A DNA stretch of 64,000 nt from Reinekea marinisedimentorum (lineage in GTDB: Bacteria > Pseudomonadota > Gammaproteobacteria > Pseudomonadales > Natronospirillaceae), in assembly GCF_004341165.1 (NCBI RefSeq), contig NZ_SLZR01000010.1, forward strand, positions 1 to 64,000, in the 5' to 3' direction. A model generated the notes under the pieces. That model ran no database searches, was not told the origin of the DNA, and saw only the letters and a list, made by a program, of their open reading frames with translations. Shown in pieces: positions 46,126-56,119 of the stretch (positions are counted from its first letter, which is position 1; each line of letters opens with the position of its first letter). The position numbers were made by a program, and so were the translations under genes.

Positions 46126-46215
46126 GGTGAGTTGTCCGAGTGGCTGAAGGAGCACGCCTGGAAAGCGTGTATACGAGAAATCGTATCGAGAGTTCGAATC
46201 TCTCACTCACCGCCA
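46126..46215 (+). tRNA. tRNA-Ser (anticodon GGA)
   Basis: A 90-nt class II tRNA with a long variable arm. Acceptor stem GGTGAGT pairs with ACTCACC (46205-46211), discriminator G, encoded CCA. The anticodon loop CTGGAAA gives GGA, reading UCC/UCU serine codons. TTCGAAT T-loop is present. Confidence 0.95.
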
Positions 46216-46221
46216 TTTAGT

Positions 46222-46298
<77 letters not shown>

Positions 46299-46418
46299 AT
46301 TCTTTCTTTCCCCTTCTTTTAGTTTCAGATCTGGCAACTTCCCGTTAATGTTGTGCCGAAAGGGTATGGCGGTTGGTCTGGTCCCGTTTTAATTTCTTTT
46401 AGTGCTGCAATCTGCTGG

Positions 46419-46739
46419 CTACAGGCCGCTGACGACGATTGCTTCGCGGTTCTTATTGACGGTCGCTGAACCGATTCCAGGCACGTTGGCCAGTTCATCC
46501 GCGCTCAGGAATGGGCCATTGGCATCGCGGTAGTCCACAATTGCCTGTGCTTTTTTCGGCCCAACACCGTTCAACAGGTCAGACATCTTCTCGGCGCTGT
46601 CTTTATTGATATCGACCACCAGTATGATGTTTTCAGTTGCGGTTGTATCGCCAGAGCTGGCTGTGGTTGAGTCGGCAATTGCCGGTAGGGTTGCTGTCAG
46701 GCCAATGAGCAGGCACAGCATGGTCATTAATCGTTTCAT
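46419..46739 (-). CDS. comEA: ComEA-like helix-hairpin-helix DNA-binding protein, secreted
   Basis: A 106-aa protein with a signal peptide (about 1-22, ending ATLPAIA) and a C-terminal ComEA-type double helix-hairpin-helix (about 46-105), with VDINKDSAEKMSDLLNGVG, KAQAIVDYRDANGPF, ELANVPGIGSATVNKNREAI. ComEA binds incoming DNA in the periplasm during natural transformation, although short proteins of this type also occur in non-competent bacteria. It is single; the 303-bp region from 46740 to 47042 upstream shows no gene and no recognised site other than its necessary promoter. Confidence 0.85.
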   Translation of the reverse strand: MKRLMTMLCLLIGLTATLPAIADSTTASSGDTTATENIILVVDINKDSAEKMSDLLNGVGPKKAQAIVDYRDANGPFLSADELANVPGIGSATVNKNREAIVVSGL

Positions 46740-47042
46740 GATTATTCATCCTTAAATTTGTCGCTATATGGAATAGCACTGGTTGTGGTGCCGCCAGATC
46801 CGTAGCAAGGCACTGCGTCAGGTTAGGGAAGTTGGCGCAAGGCTGACATCACTGCCACAATAGTCTAAAAATAATACGCTTTGGGTGCTGCATGATGCTT
46901 CCTTTGCCCGTTCTCGGCCAGCTGGCTCGGCCTGGATTGTGAGCTTAATTCACGAAAGCTCTGAATCTAAAGAACTTGCGCTCATGAGGGAAATCTATAT
47001 CGTTCAATGCCTGCAAATGATTGAATTTAGGTGGTTATTTTC

Positions 47043-47654
47043 ATGTTAAATGCTCAAGAAGCTCTGCAGCGACTGAAAGAAGGAAATGAACGTTTCGTTA
47101 CCCAAATGACTCAGCAGGAACTGGCCTCAGAAAAGCGCCGGTTAAACCTTCTTGAGGGGCAATCTCCGTTCGCGATCATTCTTGGTTGTTCCGATTCACG
47201 GGTACCTGCTGAAATAATTTTTGATCAGGGCCTGGGTGATCTGTTTGTTATCCGCGTAGCCGGTAATATTGTGGCACCTTCTCAGGTTGGCAGTATCGAA
47301 TTTGCCGTTGAGACCTTTGGCACACCGTTGGTTGTTGTTTTGGGTCACAACAGTTGTGGCGCAATTAAAGCAACGCTGAATGCGATTAAGAACCCTGAAC
47401 AGGAGCCTTCGCACAACCTGATGTCGATCGTTTCCCGAATCCGTCCGTCGCTGGAAACCTTGGTAGAGACGGATCTGCAACACAATGAAAAAGATCTGAT
47501 GAAATTTGCGGTGCGCGCCAATATTCGCACGTCGGTCAGTCAGATTCGTTATTCCTCACCTTATCTGGAAACTCAGATTCAAAGTGGAAAGCTGATGGTT
47601 GTGGGTGCTCAGTACTCGCTGGAAGAAGGCAAAATTCACTTTTTTGAAGGTTGA
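47043..47654 (+). CDS. Beta-class carbonic anhydrase
   Basis: Interconverts CO2 and bicarbonate with a zinc at Cys49, His102 and Cys105, and the Asp51-Arg53 dyad (GCSDSRVPAEIIF; GHNSCGAIKA). At 203 aa it is near the family's usual length. I start at ATG 47043, which has AGGTGG about 10 bases upstream; the GTG at 47031 falls within that site. It is a single gene, 65 bases before an ABC exporter gene. The MLNAQEALQRLKEGNERF start is typical of this clade. Confidence 0.94.
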   Translation: MLNAQEALQRLKEGNERFVTQMTQQELASEKRRLNLLEGQSPFAIILGCSDSRVPAEIIFDQGLGDLFVIRVAGNIVAPSQVGSIEFAVETFGTPLVVVLGHNSCGAIKATLNAIKNPEQEPSHNLMSIVSRIRPSLETLVETDLQHNEKDLMKFAVRANIRTSVSQIRYSSPYLETQIQSGKLMVVGAQYSLEEGKIHFFEG

Positions 47655-47719
47655 GCTAAAGCGTTTTAAAGCTCGAAAAATCTGCTAGGCTGGCGTTCTT
47701 TTTTTGCAAAGGACCCGCC

Positions 47720-49546
47720 ATGTTTGCCTATTTTGAACGGATTATTCCTCCCTTTCCCGAACAGGAACCAGTACAGCCGCCCGGCTCACTGGTTCAATTC
47801 TGCCTGCATTACACCCGGGGTATGTGGCGTCCGATTCTGTTTTTGTCACTGTTTTCAGCCACTGTCGCGATTGCCGAAGCTTCCATGTTTGGGCTCATGG
47901 GCTGGTTGGTTGACTGGCTTGGCACGGTCGATCCGCAAACCGTTTTTAAAGAGAATATTTCCGTTCTTATTGGACTGAGCATTTTTATTCTGCTGATCGT
48001 TCCGGCGCTGATTTTAATCACCTCGATGTTGCTGAATCAGGCGATTCTGGCCAATTACCCAATGTCGGTGCGCTGGCTGGCACACCGCTATCTGCTTAAA
48101 CAGAGCTTGTCATTCTATCAGAACGATTATGCCGGGCGGGTGGCTACCAAGGTGATGCAAACCTCCCTGGCGGTGCGTGATTCTGTGGTTAAGCTGCTGG
48201 ATGTGATGGTGTACATCTTCATTTATGTGGTGACCATGATCATCCTCATTGGCAAGGCAGATCATCGGCTGGTGCTGCCGGTATTGATCTGGCTGGTGGT
48301 TTACATCGGCATTCAGATTTATTTCATTCCGCGATTGCGTAATGTTTCCAGTGAGGTGGCGGATGCCCGTTCCACCATGACCGGTCGTGTGGTCGACAGT
48401 TACACCAATATCCAAACCGTCAAGCTGTTTGCCGATACCCAGAGTGAGGCCGATTATGCCCGCGAAGGCATGCAGGAATTTATGGACGCTGCGCACAAAC
48501 AGCGCCGGCTGGTCACCCTGTTTGAGGTTGTGCTTTCCTGGTTTAACTATTTACTGCTGTTCTCAATAGCCGGAGCCGCAATTTATCTGTGGTCGATTGG
48601 CGAAGTCAGCGTGGGCTCTATTGCCTTGGCGATTGCGCTGTCTTTGCGTATGAATGGCATGAGCCATTGGATTATGCGTGAAGTCGGTGCGCTGTTTGAA
48701 AACATCGGTACCGTCATCGATGGTATGAGAACGCTGAGCAAGCCGCAAAGCGTTACCGATGCCCAAGACGCAAAGAAGCTCACGGTAGCGCGCGGCGGCA
48801 TCCGCTTTAACGACATCAGCTTTCACTATGGAAAATCATCCGGGGTCATTGAAGGGCTGACACTGGATATTAAACCGGGCGAGCGTATTGGACTGGTGGG
48901 CCGCTCTGGTGCCGGTAAGTCTACGCTGGTGAATCTGCTGTTGCGTTTTTATGATCTGGAAAAGGGCTGTATTGAAATCGACGGCCAGGATATCGCAAAG
49001 GTAGAGCAGGATTCATTGCGCGCGAATATTGGGATGGTCAGTCAGGACACCATGCTGTTGCACCGCTCAATTCGGGAAAACATTCTCTATGGACGGCCCG
49101 ACGCCACAGAAGCCGAATTAATCTCTGCCTGCAGGAAAGCGGAGGCGTTCGATTTTATTCAGGAGTTGTGTGACCCGTACGGTAATACCGGCTTCGACGC
49201 TCAGGTCGGTGAGCGCGGAGTGAAGCTTTCCGGCGGCCAACGTCAGCGCATTGCCATTGCCCGGGTGTTGCTGAAGGATGCCCCCTTGTTGATTCTTGAT
49301 GAGGCGACCTCTGCGCTTGATTCCGAAGCCGAAGCGGCCATTCAGGAAAACCTTGATCAGCTGATGGAAGGCAAGACGGTTATCGCCATTGCGCACCGGC
49401 TATCCACCATTGCTGCATTGGACCGGCTGGTTATTATGGATGACGGTAAGATCGTTGAGCAGGGCGCGCACCGGGATTTGGTGGCCAGTGGCGGCATTTA
49501 TGCGCAGCTATGGAATCGTCAGACCGGCGGCTTTTTATCTGACTGA
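47720..49546 (+). CDS. ABC exporter with fused membrane and ATPase domains (MsbA/MdlB-like)
   Basis: A 608-aa half-transporter. The transmembrane domain has about six helices (about 35-325) and the nucleotide-binding domain occupies about 355-600. Walker A is GRSGAGKST (about 396-404), signature VKLSGGQRQRIAIARVLLKDAP, Walker B LLILDEATSALDSEAEA and H-loop IAHRLSTIAAL. AAGGA precedes the ATG by 6 bases. The gene stands alone. The family includes lipid, peptide and drug exporters; the substrate cannot be told from sequence. Confidence 0.9.
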   Translation: MFAYFERIIPPFPEQEPVQPPGSLVQFCLHYTRGMWRPILFLSLFSATVAIAEASMFGLMGWLVDWLGTVDPQTVFKENISVLIGLSIFILLIVPALILITSMLLNQAILANYPMSVRWLAHRYLLKQSLSFYQNDYAGRVATKVMQTSLAVRDSVVKLLDVMVYIFIYVVTMIILIGKADHRLVLPVLIWLVVYIGIQIYFIPRLRNVSSEVADARSTMTGRVVDSYTNIQTVKLFADTQSEADYAREGMQEFMDAAHKQRRLVTLFEVVLSWFNYLLLFSIAGAAIYLWSIGEVSVGSIALAIALSLRMNGMSHWIMREVGALFENIGTVIDGMRTLSKPQSVTDAQDAKKLTVARGGIRFNDISFHYGKSSGVIEGLTLDIKPGERIGLVGRSGAGKSTLVNLLLRFYDLEKGCIEIDGQDIAKVEQDSLRANIGMVSQDTMLLHRSIRENILYGRPDATEAELISACRKAEAFDFIQELCDPYGNTGFDAQVGERGVKLSGGQRQRIAIARVLLKDAPLLILDEATSALDSEAEAAIQENLDQLMEGKTVIAIAHRLSTIAALDRLVIMDDGKIVEQGAHRDLVASGGIYAQLWNRQTGGFLSD

Positions 49547-49672
49547 ATAAACGGTGGTTCACTGCCTTCTGACGGCGAACCCCTGCTGTAAATTAGATAT
49601 CACAATGCCAGGCCAGCGCTTATTGCGCCGGTCAGGCTCACTGCAAAAAAGAAACACCGGCCGCGGCTGATT

Positions 49673-49918
49673 TTATGCGTTGCCGGTTGTTTTCTGTTTG
49701 TTTAATGCACTCCAGGCGCGCCAGGTTTTTTCTGCTTCTTCGGCATCCTTTTGGGGAATGACCTCAATGGCAAAACCCAGATGGATAAGCAGGTAATCAC
49801 CCACATTGAGCTCGTCATCGATCAATTGCAGGGCCACTTCACGCTGCACGCCATCGCGTTCACAGATCGCCGTCTGATCTTTAACTGAAAGTATTTTCAT
49901 AGGTACACCTAAGCACAT
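49673..49918 (-). CDS. hypC: Hydrogenase maturation chaperone HypC
   Basis: An 81-aa HypC/HupF protein beginning MCLGVPMKIL: Cys2 is the essential residue that, with HypD, carries the Fe(CN)2CO group to the hydrogenase large subunit. The VGDYLLIHLGFAIEVIPQKDAEE segment (about 40-62) is the family's conserved C-terminal half. It is divergent from the hydrogenase operon across a 249-bp gap. No hypA, B, D, E or F is in this window, so they must be elsewhere if the enzyme is made. Confidence 0.93.
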   Translation of the reverse strand: MCLGVPMKILSVKDQTAICERDGVQREVALQLIDDELNVGDYLLIHLGFAIEVIPQKDAEEAEKTWRAWSALNKQKTTGNA

Positions 49919-49929
49919 ATGCAGATCCG

Positions 49930-50096
49930 TTCTATCAATTAATAGTTTTCACTTCCGTTATTTCTAAAAAATAGCGTCGTATTGTTAAAAATTTTAGTGA
50001 TTCTAAAAATAGTTGAAGAAACTGAGCTGGGACAACCTTTAGCGCTGTTTGAAATGCCGTCGTTTTAGTGCGAGTGCCTATAGTCTTAAGAGACTA
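49930..50096 (+). promoter_or_regulatory. hypC-hydrogenase divergent control region with TTCTA...ATAG repeats
   Basis: Three related AT-rich elements: TTCTATCAATTAATAG (49930-49945), TTCTAAAAAATAG (49962-49974) and TTCTAAAAATAG (50001-50012). A TAGTCT/AGACTA stem (50081-50096) follows near a TATAGT. They may be activator sites for the hydrogenase operon. No FNR consensus was found. Confidence 0.35.
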
Positions 50097-50167
50097 CAGT
50101 CGTTCGCTGCCTGAAAGGTTTAAAGGTTTTATGAATTTTTTGCGGCGATCTATACAGGGCGCTGTCT

Positions 50168-51265
50168 ATGAGTCGATCCGGTTTTTTGCAGTATGAAAAG
50201 TTCAATCAGTTGTTCAGTCAGTTGCAGTCGGCAGGGTACGGCTGTGTAGGCCCCAGTGTGATTGATGGTGCCGTTCAGTTCGGCAAGATCAGTTCCGTTG
50301 CTCAGCTGCCACAAGGCATTGAGTTGACCGTGAAGCCAGGCAGTGTTCGGGTGGCTAAGGGCGATCATCAGCGTTACTTCGCCTGGCCCAATGGTGCCCA
50401 GGGGATCAAACCCTGGCTTTACCGTAGCCGGGAATTACTGTGGCGCGCAGAGCAGACTGAACAGGGTTTTGTGTTCAACCGGCCGGAAGTCAATGCCGAG
50501 CCGATTGCATTCATTGGAGCCCGTGCCTGTGATCTTGCCGCGCTGCAATTGCAAGACTTACATTTCATGTATGGGGATTACCCCGACCCCTTCTATTCTG
50601 CCCATCGCAATGCGCTGTTTATTGTGGGTGTTAATTGCAGCCATACCGGCAACACCTGTTTTTGCGCGTCGACCGGTGACGGGCCGGAGATTCAATCCGG
50701 CTTTGATTTGTTACTGGATGAACTGGACGATGGCTTCATTGTTCGCTTCGGCAGTGAAAAGGGCCTGAAAATTTTTGAACAGCTGGAGTTAACGCCGGTC
50801 TCTGCTGAAGGTCATGTTGACGCAAAGGCGCAAATTGCAGAAGTCATTGCGGCACAGGAGCGAGCGCTGCTGCATGAAAACATGCACGCCAATATCTTTT
50901 CCAACCTTGACGATAGAGAGTGGGACAGTGTCGCCGAAAAATGCCTGGCCTGCGGCAACTGTACGATGGTTTGCCCGACCTGTTTCTGTCACCGCGAGGT
51001 GGAGGTTCAGGCACTGGATGGCAAGTCGAGCCAACATATCCGTGAATGGGATTCCTGTTTTAATCAGGATCACAGTTACATCCACGGTATAACCATTCGT
51101 GACGAAACCCGATTGCGCTACCGGCAGTGGATGTCTCATAAGCTGGGCAGCTGGCGTGACCAATATGACCGCACCGGCTGTACCGGTTGCGGCCGTTGCA
51201 TTTCCTGGTGTCCGGCGGCGATCGATTTTGTTGCCGAAGCCAATCTGATTGCAGGAGATAGCTGA
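50168..51265 (+). CDS. hydB: Group 3b [NiFe] hydrogenase beta subunit (iron-sulfur)
   Basis: The 365-aa electron-transfer subunit of an NAD(P)-linked hydrogenase. It carries two ferredoxin-like [4Fe-4S] motifs, C259-C262-C265-C269 (CLACGNCTMVCP) and C338-C341-C344-C348 (CTGCGRCISWCP), after a long N-terminal domain with GARACDLAALQLQD, as in HydB of Pyrococcus sulfhydrogenase and AsrA-like proteins. Order hydB-hydG-hydD-hydA defines the four-subunit group 3b enzyme. The stop overlaps the next start (TGATG). No start-proximal strong Shine-Dalgarno is seen. Confidence 0.93.
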   Translation: MSRSGFLQYEKFNQLFSQLQSAGYGCVGPSVIDGAVQFGKISSVAQLPQGIELTVKPGSVRVAKGDHQRYFAWPNGAQGIKPWLYRSRELLWRAEQTEQGFVFNRPEVNAEPIAFIGARACDLAALQLQDLHFMYGDYPDPFYSAHRNALFIVGVNCSHTGNTCFCASTGDGPEIQSGFDLLLDELDDGFIVRFGSEKGLKIFEQLELTPVSAEGHVDAKAQIAEVIAAQERALLHENMHANIFSNLDDREWDSVAEKCLACGNCTMVCPTCFCHREVEVQALDGKSSQHIREWDSCFNQDHSYIHGITIRDETRLRYRQWMSHKLGSWRDQYDRTGCTGCGRCISWCPAAIDFVAEANLIAGDS

Positions 51266-52110
51266 TGTCGGCGCAACCTATTGCCAATCCTTACCTGCCT
51301 TATGAGGCTGAAATAGTAGAGCGTATTCAGGAAACGCCGGATGTATTCACCTGGCGCCTACGCTTTGTTGACGAACAGCTGCATCAACAGTATGAGTTTC
51401 AGCATGGTCAGTTCAACATGCTGTACCAGTTTGGCGTGGGTGAAATTCCGGTTTCGGTTAAAAACCGAGAGCAAAACCTGCTAACGCATACCATTCGTGT
51501 TGTCGGTCGGGTGACTAAGGCCATGGCCGAGCTTAAGGCCGGGCACAGAATCGGTATTCGGGGGCCATACGGCCGCGGCTGGCCGATTCAGGACTGCACC
51601 GGCAAAGACGTGGTTTTCATTACCGCCGGTCTGGGTTGTGCGCCGGCCATCTCTGCTATTCAGCATGTGGCGGAATGCCGCACCTGCTTTGGCCGGCTGG
51701 TCATCATGCAGTCGGTTAAGCACCGCTCCGATATGCTCTGGCAGAAGCAATACGATGAGTGGCGGCAGTTGCCCAATACGCAGGTATTGCTGGCGGCCAG
51801 CCGCGAGAAAACCAATTGGCCGAACTGGGAGCGGGGCCGGGTGTCGGTGCTGTTTGAAGATGCCATCTATGACAAGCAAAACTGCACCGTCATGCTGTGC
51901 GGCCCGGACGGTATGATGAGTGGGTCTGCGCGTATGCTGGCGGAACTTGGGGTGCCGGAAGAGCACATCTATCTGTCGCTGGAGCGCAACATGCAGTGCG
52001 CCATTGGTCACTGTGGTCACTGCCAGTTTGGTTCTGCATTTGTGTGTAAGGATGGCCCGGTATTCTCCTATCCGGAAGTTAAAGAAGTGCTCGGCCACAG
52101 GGGGTTCTGA
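51265..52110 (+). CDS. hydG: Group 3b [NiFe] hydrogenase gamma subunit (FAD/NAD(P)H diaphorase)
   Basis: A 281-aa flavoprotein like the gamma subunit of sulfhydrogenase and DHOD electron-transfer subunits. It has an FAD-binding region (IRGPYGRGWP, about 98-107), an NAD(P)-binding half (FITAGLGCAPAISAIQH, about 118-134; LCGPDGMM) and a C-terminal [2Fe-2S] site (C245, C250, C253, C261). It passes electrons between NAD(P)H and the iron-sulfur subunits. The ATG overlaps the hydB stop and hydD begins one base after its own stop. Confidence 0.93.
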   Translation: MSAQPIANPYLPYEAEIVERIQETPDVFTWRLRFVDEQLHQQYEFQHGQFNMLYQFGVGEIPVSVKNREQNLLTHTIRVVGRVTKAMAELKAGHRIGIRGPYGRGWPIQDCTGKDVVFITAGLGCAPAISAIQHVAECRTCFGRLVIMQSVKHRSDMLWQKQYDEWRQLPNTQVLLAASREKTNWPNWERGRVSVLFEDAIYDKQNCTVMLCGPDGMMSGSARMLAELGVPEEHIYLSLERNMQCAIGHCGHCQFGSAFVCKDGPVFSYPEVKEVLGHRGF

Positions 52111-52111
52111 T

Positions 52112-52909
52112 ATGAAACCACGGGTTGCTGTTCATAAGTTTGCCTCCTGCTCCGGTTGTCAGCTGGCGTTCATTAATATGGGCGAAGACCTGATCACCCT
52201 GACCGAGCTGGTGGATATTGTTCATTTTCCTGAGGCTGGTCCGCTCGGCCCGGAGGATGCCGTCGATATTGCCTTTATTGAAGGCAGCGTCACCACGCCG
52301 GAGGATGTTGACCGTTTAAAGGGGATTCGCGAGCACTGCGGCTACCTGGTTACGATGGGCGCTTGCGCTACATCGGGCGGTATTCAGGCGTTGAAAAATA
52401 ACGCGGACAGCGATGCCTGGCTGAAGTCTGTCTATGCCAAGCCCGAATACGTTGAAAGTCTGTCGACCTCTGCGGCCATTTCCCGTCATGTTGCGGTTGA
52501 TTTTGAGCTCTGGGGCTGCCCGGTTAACGTGCGTCAGATCAGTTGGGTGGTGCGGCAGCTGTTAACCGGCGTTGAACCGGTGGACGCCAATGAAAAGGTG
52601 TGCGCAGAGTGTAAGCGCAAAAATACCGTTTGTGTGCTTGTCAGTAAGGGTGAGCCCTGTATGGGGCCGGTGACCCGCACCGGTTGTGGCGCACTTTGCC
52701 CGAGTTTCGGAACAGCCTGTTATGCCTGCTATGGTCCGGCAGAAGGCATCAATACCGAAGCGTTGGGGCAGCGCTTCATTGGTCTTGGCCTGCAACCGGC
52801 CGCAATTGCCCAGAAGTTCCATATGATCAATAACGCCGCTGATGAGTTCGATTCAGCCGGCAAATCCTGGGCTGCCAAACAGGAGGTGAGCAATGAACAC
52901 TCATCCTGA
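52112..52909 (+). CDS. hydD: Group 3b [NiFe] hydrogenase delta (small) subunit
   Basis: The 265-aa small subunit holding the iron-sulfur clusters next to the active site. The proximal cluster motif is C13-x-x-C16 (ASCSGCQLAF) with further cysteines in MGACATSGG and WGCPVN. Distal motifs are CAECKRKN, PCMGPVTRTGCGALCPS and ACYACYGP. Start at ATG 52112, one base after the hydG stop; an upstream frame extension is not used. It lacks a Tat signal, so the enzyme is cytoplasmic. The end overlaps hydA by 17 bases. Confidence 0.93.
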   Translation: MKPRVAVHKFASCSGCQLAFINMGEDLITLTELVDIVHFPEAGPLGPEDAVDIAFIEGSVTTPEDVDRLKGIREHCGYLVTMGACATSGGIQALKNNADSDAWLKSVYAKPEYVESLSTSAAISRHVAVDFELWGCPVNVRQISWVVRQLLTGVEPVDANEKVCAECKRKNTVCVLVSKGEPCMGPVTRTGCGALCPSFGTACYACYGPAEGINTEALGQRFIGLGLQPAAIAQKFHMINNAADEFDSAGKSWAAKQEVSNEHSS

Positions 52910-54197
52910 ACGCGAAATAAATATCGAGGTGCCGGTGATGGTGCGCCTGGAAGGTGAGGGCGCGCTGAGCTTTCAGGCCAGTAACGGCAAAGTCGAGCAG
53001 CTGCACCTGCGCATTTATGAACCGCCCAGGCTGTTTGAAGAGTTTCTGGTGGGGCGAAACTATACCGATGTGCCGACCATAACGGCGCGAATTTGCGGTA
53101 TTTGCCCGATCGCCTATCAGATGACCTCTATTCTGGCGCTGGAAAAACTGTTTGATGTCGAGCCCGGGCCCTGGGTCTATGACATGCGACGCCTGCTGTA
53201 TTGCGGTGAATGGCTGCAGAGCCACGCGCTGCATATCCATTTGCTGGCAGCACCGGATTTTCTCGGCTTCGACAACGCCATTGACATGGCGGAAGACCAC
53301 CCGGAAACCGTGACGCGGGGGATGCGCCTGCAGGCGTTGGGTAACGAAATTCTAAGGCTCTTGGGCGGGCGCAGCGTCCACCCCATCGGCCTGAAGGTTG
53401 GCGGCTTTCATAAGGCACCGTCTGTCGATGCTGCTCAATCCCTGCTGAAGAAATGTGAGGCCGCCCTGGATGATGTGCGCCAGCTGGTCGCCTGGTGTGC
53501 TCAGTTAAATTTGCCGGAAGATCAGCAGCAGTTCACCTCGGTTGCCATTCACAATGAAAATGAATACGCGATTATGCCCGGGCGGCTGCGTTCAGACGCC
53601 GGCCTGAATATTGGCTTCAATCAGTATGCCGATAACTTCGCCGAAGAACAGGTGCCGCACTCAACGGCCTTTTATTCCCGGCTGAATGGTCACTCTTATT
53701 TTCTCGGGCCTTTGGCGAGAGTGAATCTTAACTTCTCTCAGTTGCCGGGCTCCGTTAAAGCCTGGGCAGAAGCACAGGGCTTGAAGTTCCCCAGTGCCGA
53801 TATGTTTCATAACGTTGTGGCCAGGGCGATTGAATGTCATTACGCCCTGGAGGAAAGCATTCGAATTCTTAAGGCTTACCAGCTGCCGGAAAGCCCTTTT
53901 GTCGAGGTGGTTCCCAAGGCAGGGGTTGGTGAATTCTGTACCGAGGCACCCAGGGGTATGATCTATCACCGGTATCAGGTAGATGCTAGCGGTAGTATTC
54001 GGGCTGCGACCATCATTCCACCCACCAGTCAGAACCAGCTGAGGATTGAAGAAAACCTGAAAAGCTCGGTTGAGCGCTTTGGTTTGAATCATACGGATGA
54101 TGAACTGCGTCTGTTTTGCGAAAAAATTATTCGCAATTACGACCCCTGCATTTCCTGTTCAGTGCATTTTCTGAAGCTGGATGTTGACCGATGCTGA
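52893..54197 (+). CDS. hydA: Group 3b [NiFe] hydrogenase alpha (large, catalytic) subunit
   Basis: The NiFe-bearing subunit, 434 aa. The four Ni-ligand cysteines are in RICGIC (C68, C71) near the N-terminus and DPCISCSVH (C419, C422) near the C-terminus. The nine residues after His425 should be removed by the endopeptidase encoded next. SCS between them and the overall RxCGxC...DPCxxCxxH pattern match the group 3 family. Enzymes of this type evolve or oxidise H2 with NADP(H) and can reduce sulfur or polysulfide; direction in vivo cannot be told from sequence. Confidence 0.95.
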   Translation: MNTHPEREINIEVPVMVRLEGEGALSFQASNGKVEQLHLRIYEPPRLFEEFLVGRNYTDVPTITARICGICPIAYQMTSILALEKLFDVEPGPWVYDMRRLLYCGEWLQSHALHIHLLAAPDFLGFDNAIDMAEDHPETVTRGMRLQALGNEILRLLGGRSVHPIGLKVGGFHKAPSVDAAQSLLKKCEAALDDVRQLVAWCAQLNLPEDQQQFTSVAIHNENEYAIMPGRLRSDAGLNIGFNQYADNFAEEQVPHSTAFYSRLNGHSYFLGPLARVNLNFSQLPGSVKAWAEAQGLKFPSADMFHNVVARAIECHYALEESIRILKAYQLPESPFVEVVPKAGVGEFCTEAPRGMIYHRYQVDASGSIRAATIIPPTSQNQLRIEENLKSSVERFGLNHTDDELRLFCEKIIRNYDPCISCSVHFLKLDVDRC

Positions 54198-54625
54198 CCC
54201 TGCTGGCTGTAGGCTCTTGGTTTGGCGCGGATCACGTCAGCTGGCAGATAGCTGAAGAATTAAAGCCCGGCGCGGCTTTTCAGGTGCATCTCTGTCGTCA
54301 CCCTGTCGATTTGCTGAGCTATATCAACGCCGGTGATGAATACGTTATTCTGGATGCGGTCTGTACCGGCCAGGCGAGAGGCCGCTTACTCAAGATCGAT
54401 ATTAATTCCGGTTGGCAGACATCTGGCGGTAACAGTCACGGTTTAAGCTTGATCGATGTATTAAAACTGGCGGCATTGGTGACGGAGCCGGCAGAAAAAA
54501 GAGTTCAGCTTTATGGCGTAGAAGCCGGTGAAAATACTGATCAGCCCTTCACTGAAGGAGAAGTTCGTTGCCTGGCGGAGCAATTAACGGCGATAATGGC
54601 CGCCGGTTCGGCTGCGACACAATAA
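54191..54625 (+). CDS. Hydrogenase maturation endopeptidase (HycI/HyaD-like), divergent
   Basis: A 144-aa protein whose ATG overlaps the hydA stop by 7 bases. The family cleaves the C-terminal peptide of the large subunit after Ni insertion. The probable metal ligands are kept: Asp14 in GADHVSW (family GDDGxG), an Asp in VILDAVCTG and a His in NSHGLSLIDVL. The first motif is degenerate (GADHVS in place of GDDGVG) and the usual Gly-Asn-Pro loop before it is shortened. Position and the kept ligands support the role. The last 15 residues are low-complexity. Confidence 0.82.
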   Translation: MLTLLAVGSWFGADHVSWQIAEELKPGAAFQVHLCRHPVDLLSYINAGDEYVILDAVCTGQARGRLLKIDINSGWQTSGGNSHGLSLIDVLKLAALVTEPAEKRVQLYGVEAGENTDQPFTEGEVRCLAEQLTAIMAAGSAATQ

Positions 54626-54707
54626 TTTTTGCAGTTTAAGAGCCCCGGAATCAGCCACTTTTTGCGCTTTTACATTGTTCGGATAAATAAAGTGGTTCTC
54701 GAAATCT

Positions 54708-55893
<1,186 letters not shown>

Positions 55894-55912
55894 GCTCAGA
55901 ATTCGTTCTTTG

Positions 55913-55937
55913 AAAACCGCGCTCCGGCGCGGTTTTT
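55913..55937 (+). terminator. gapA terminator
   Basis: AAAACCGCGC (55913-55922), loop TCCG, GCGCGGTTTT (55927-55936), then T residues. GC-rich stem with a U-tract. Confidence 0.92.
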
Positions 55938-56119
55938 TTATTTCTACCGCAAAGCCGGTTCAGGGCATTTTGTAGGAAAATTTCAGTTTTACTCTTAGCT
56001 CCGAGAATGCTCAGGTCTTGATCTCGAGAGCAGTGGAATATGAATTTAATAAGACAAAGCCAGCCTGGCTTGTCTATAATCTTCCCCACTCAGTCAACTT
56101 TTAATTAGGTTTCTCTAAA

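Noticed and set aside
50168-54197. Cluster as NADH dehydrogenase or sulfite reductase (Asr)
   Set aside because: The beta and gamma subunits resemble those of Asr, but the downstream subunits carry complete [NiFe] hydrogenase small- and large-subunit motifs, including RICGIC and DPCISCSVH.
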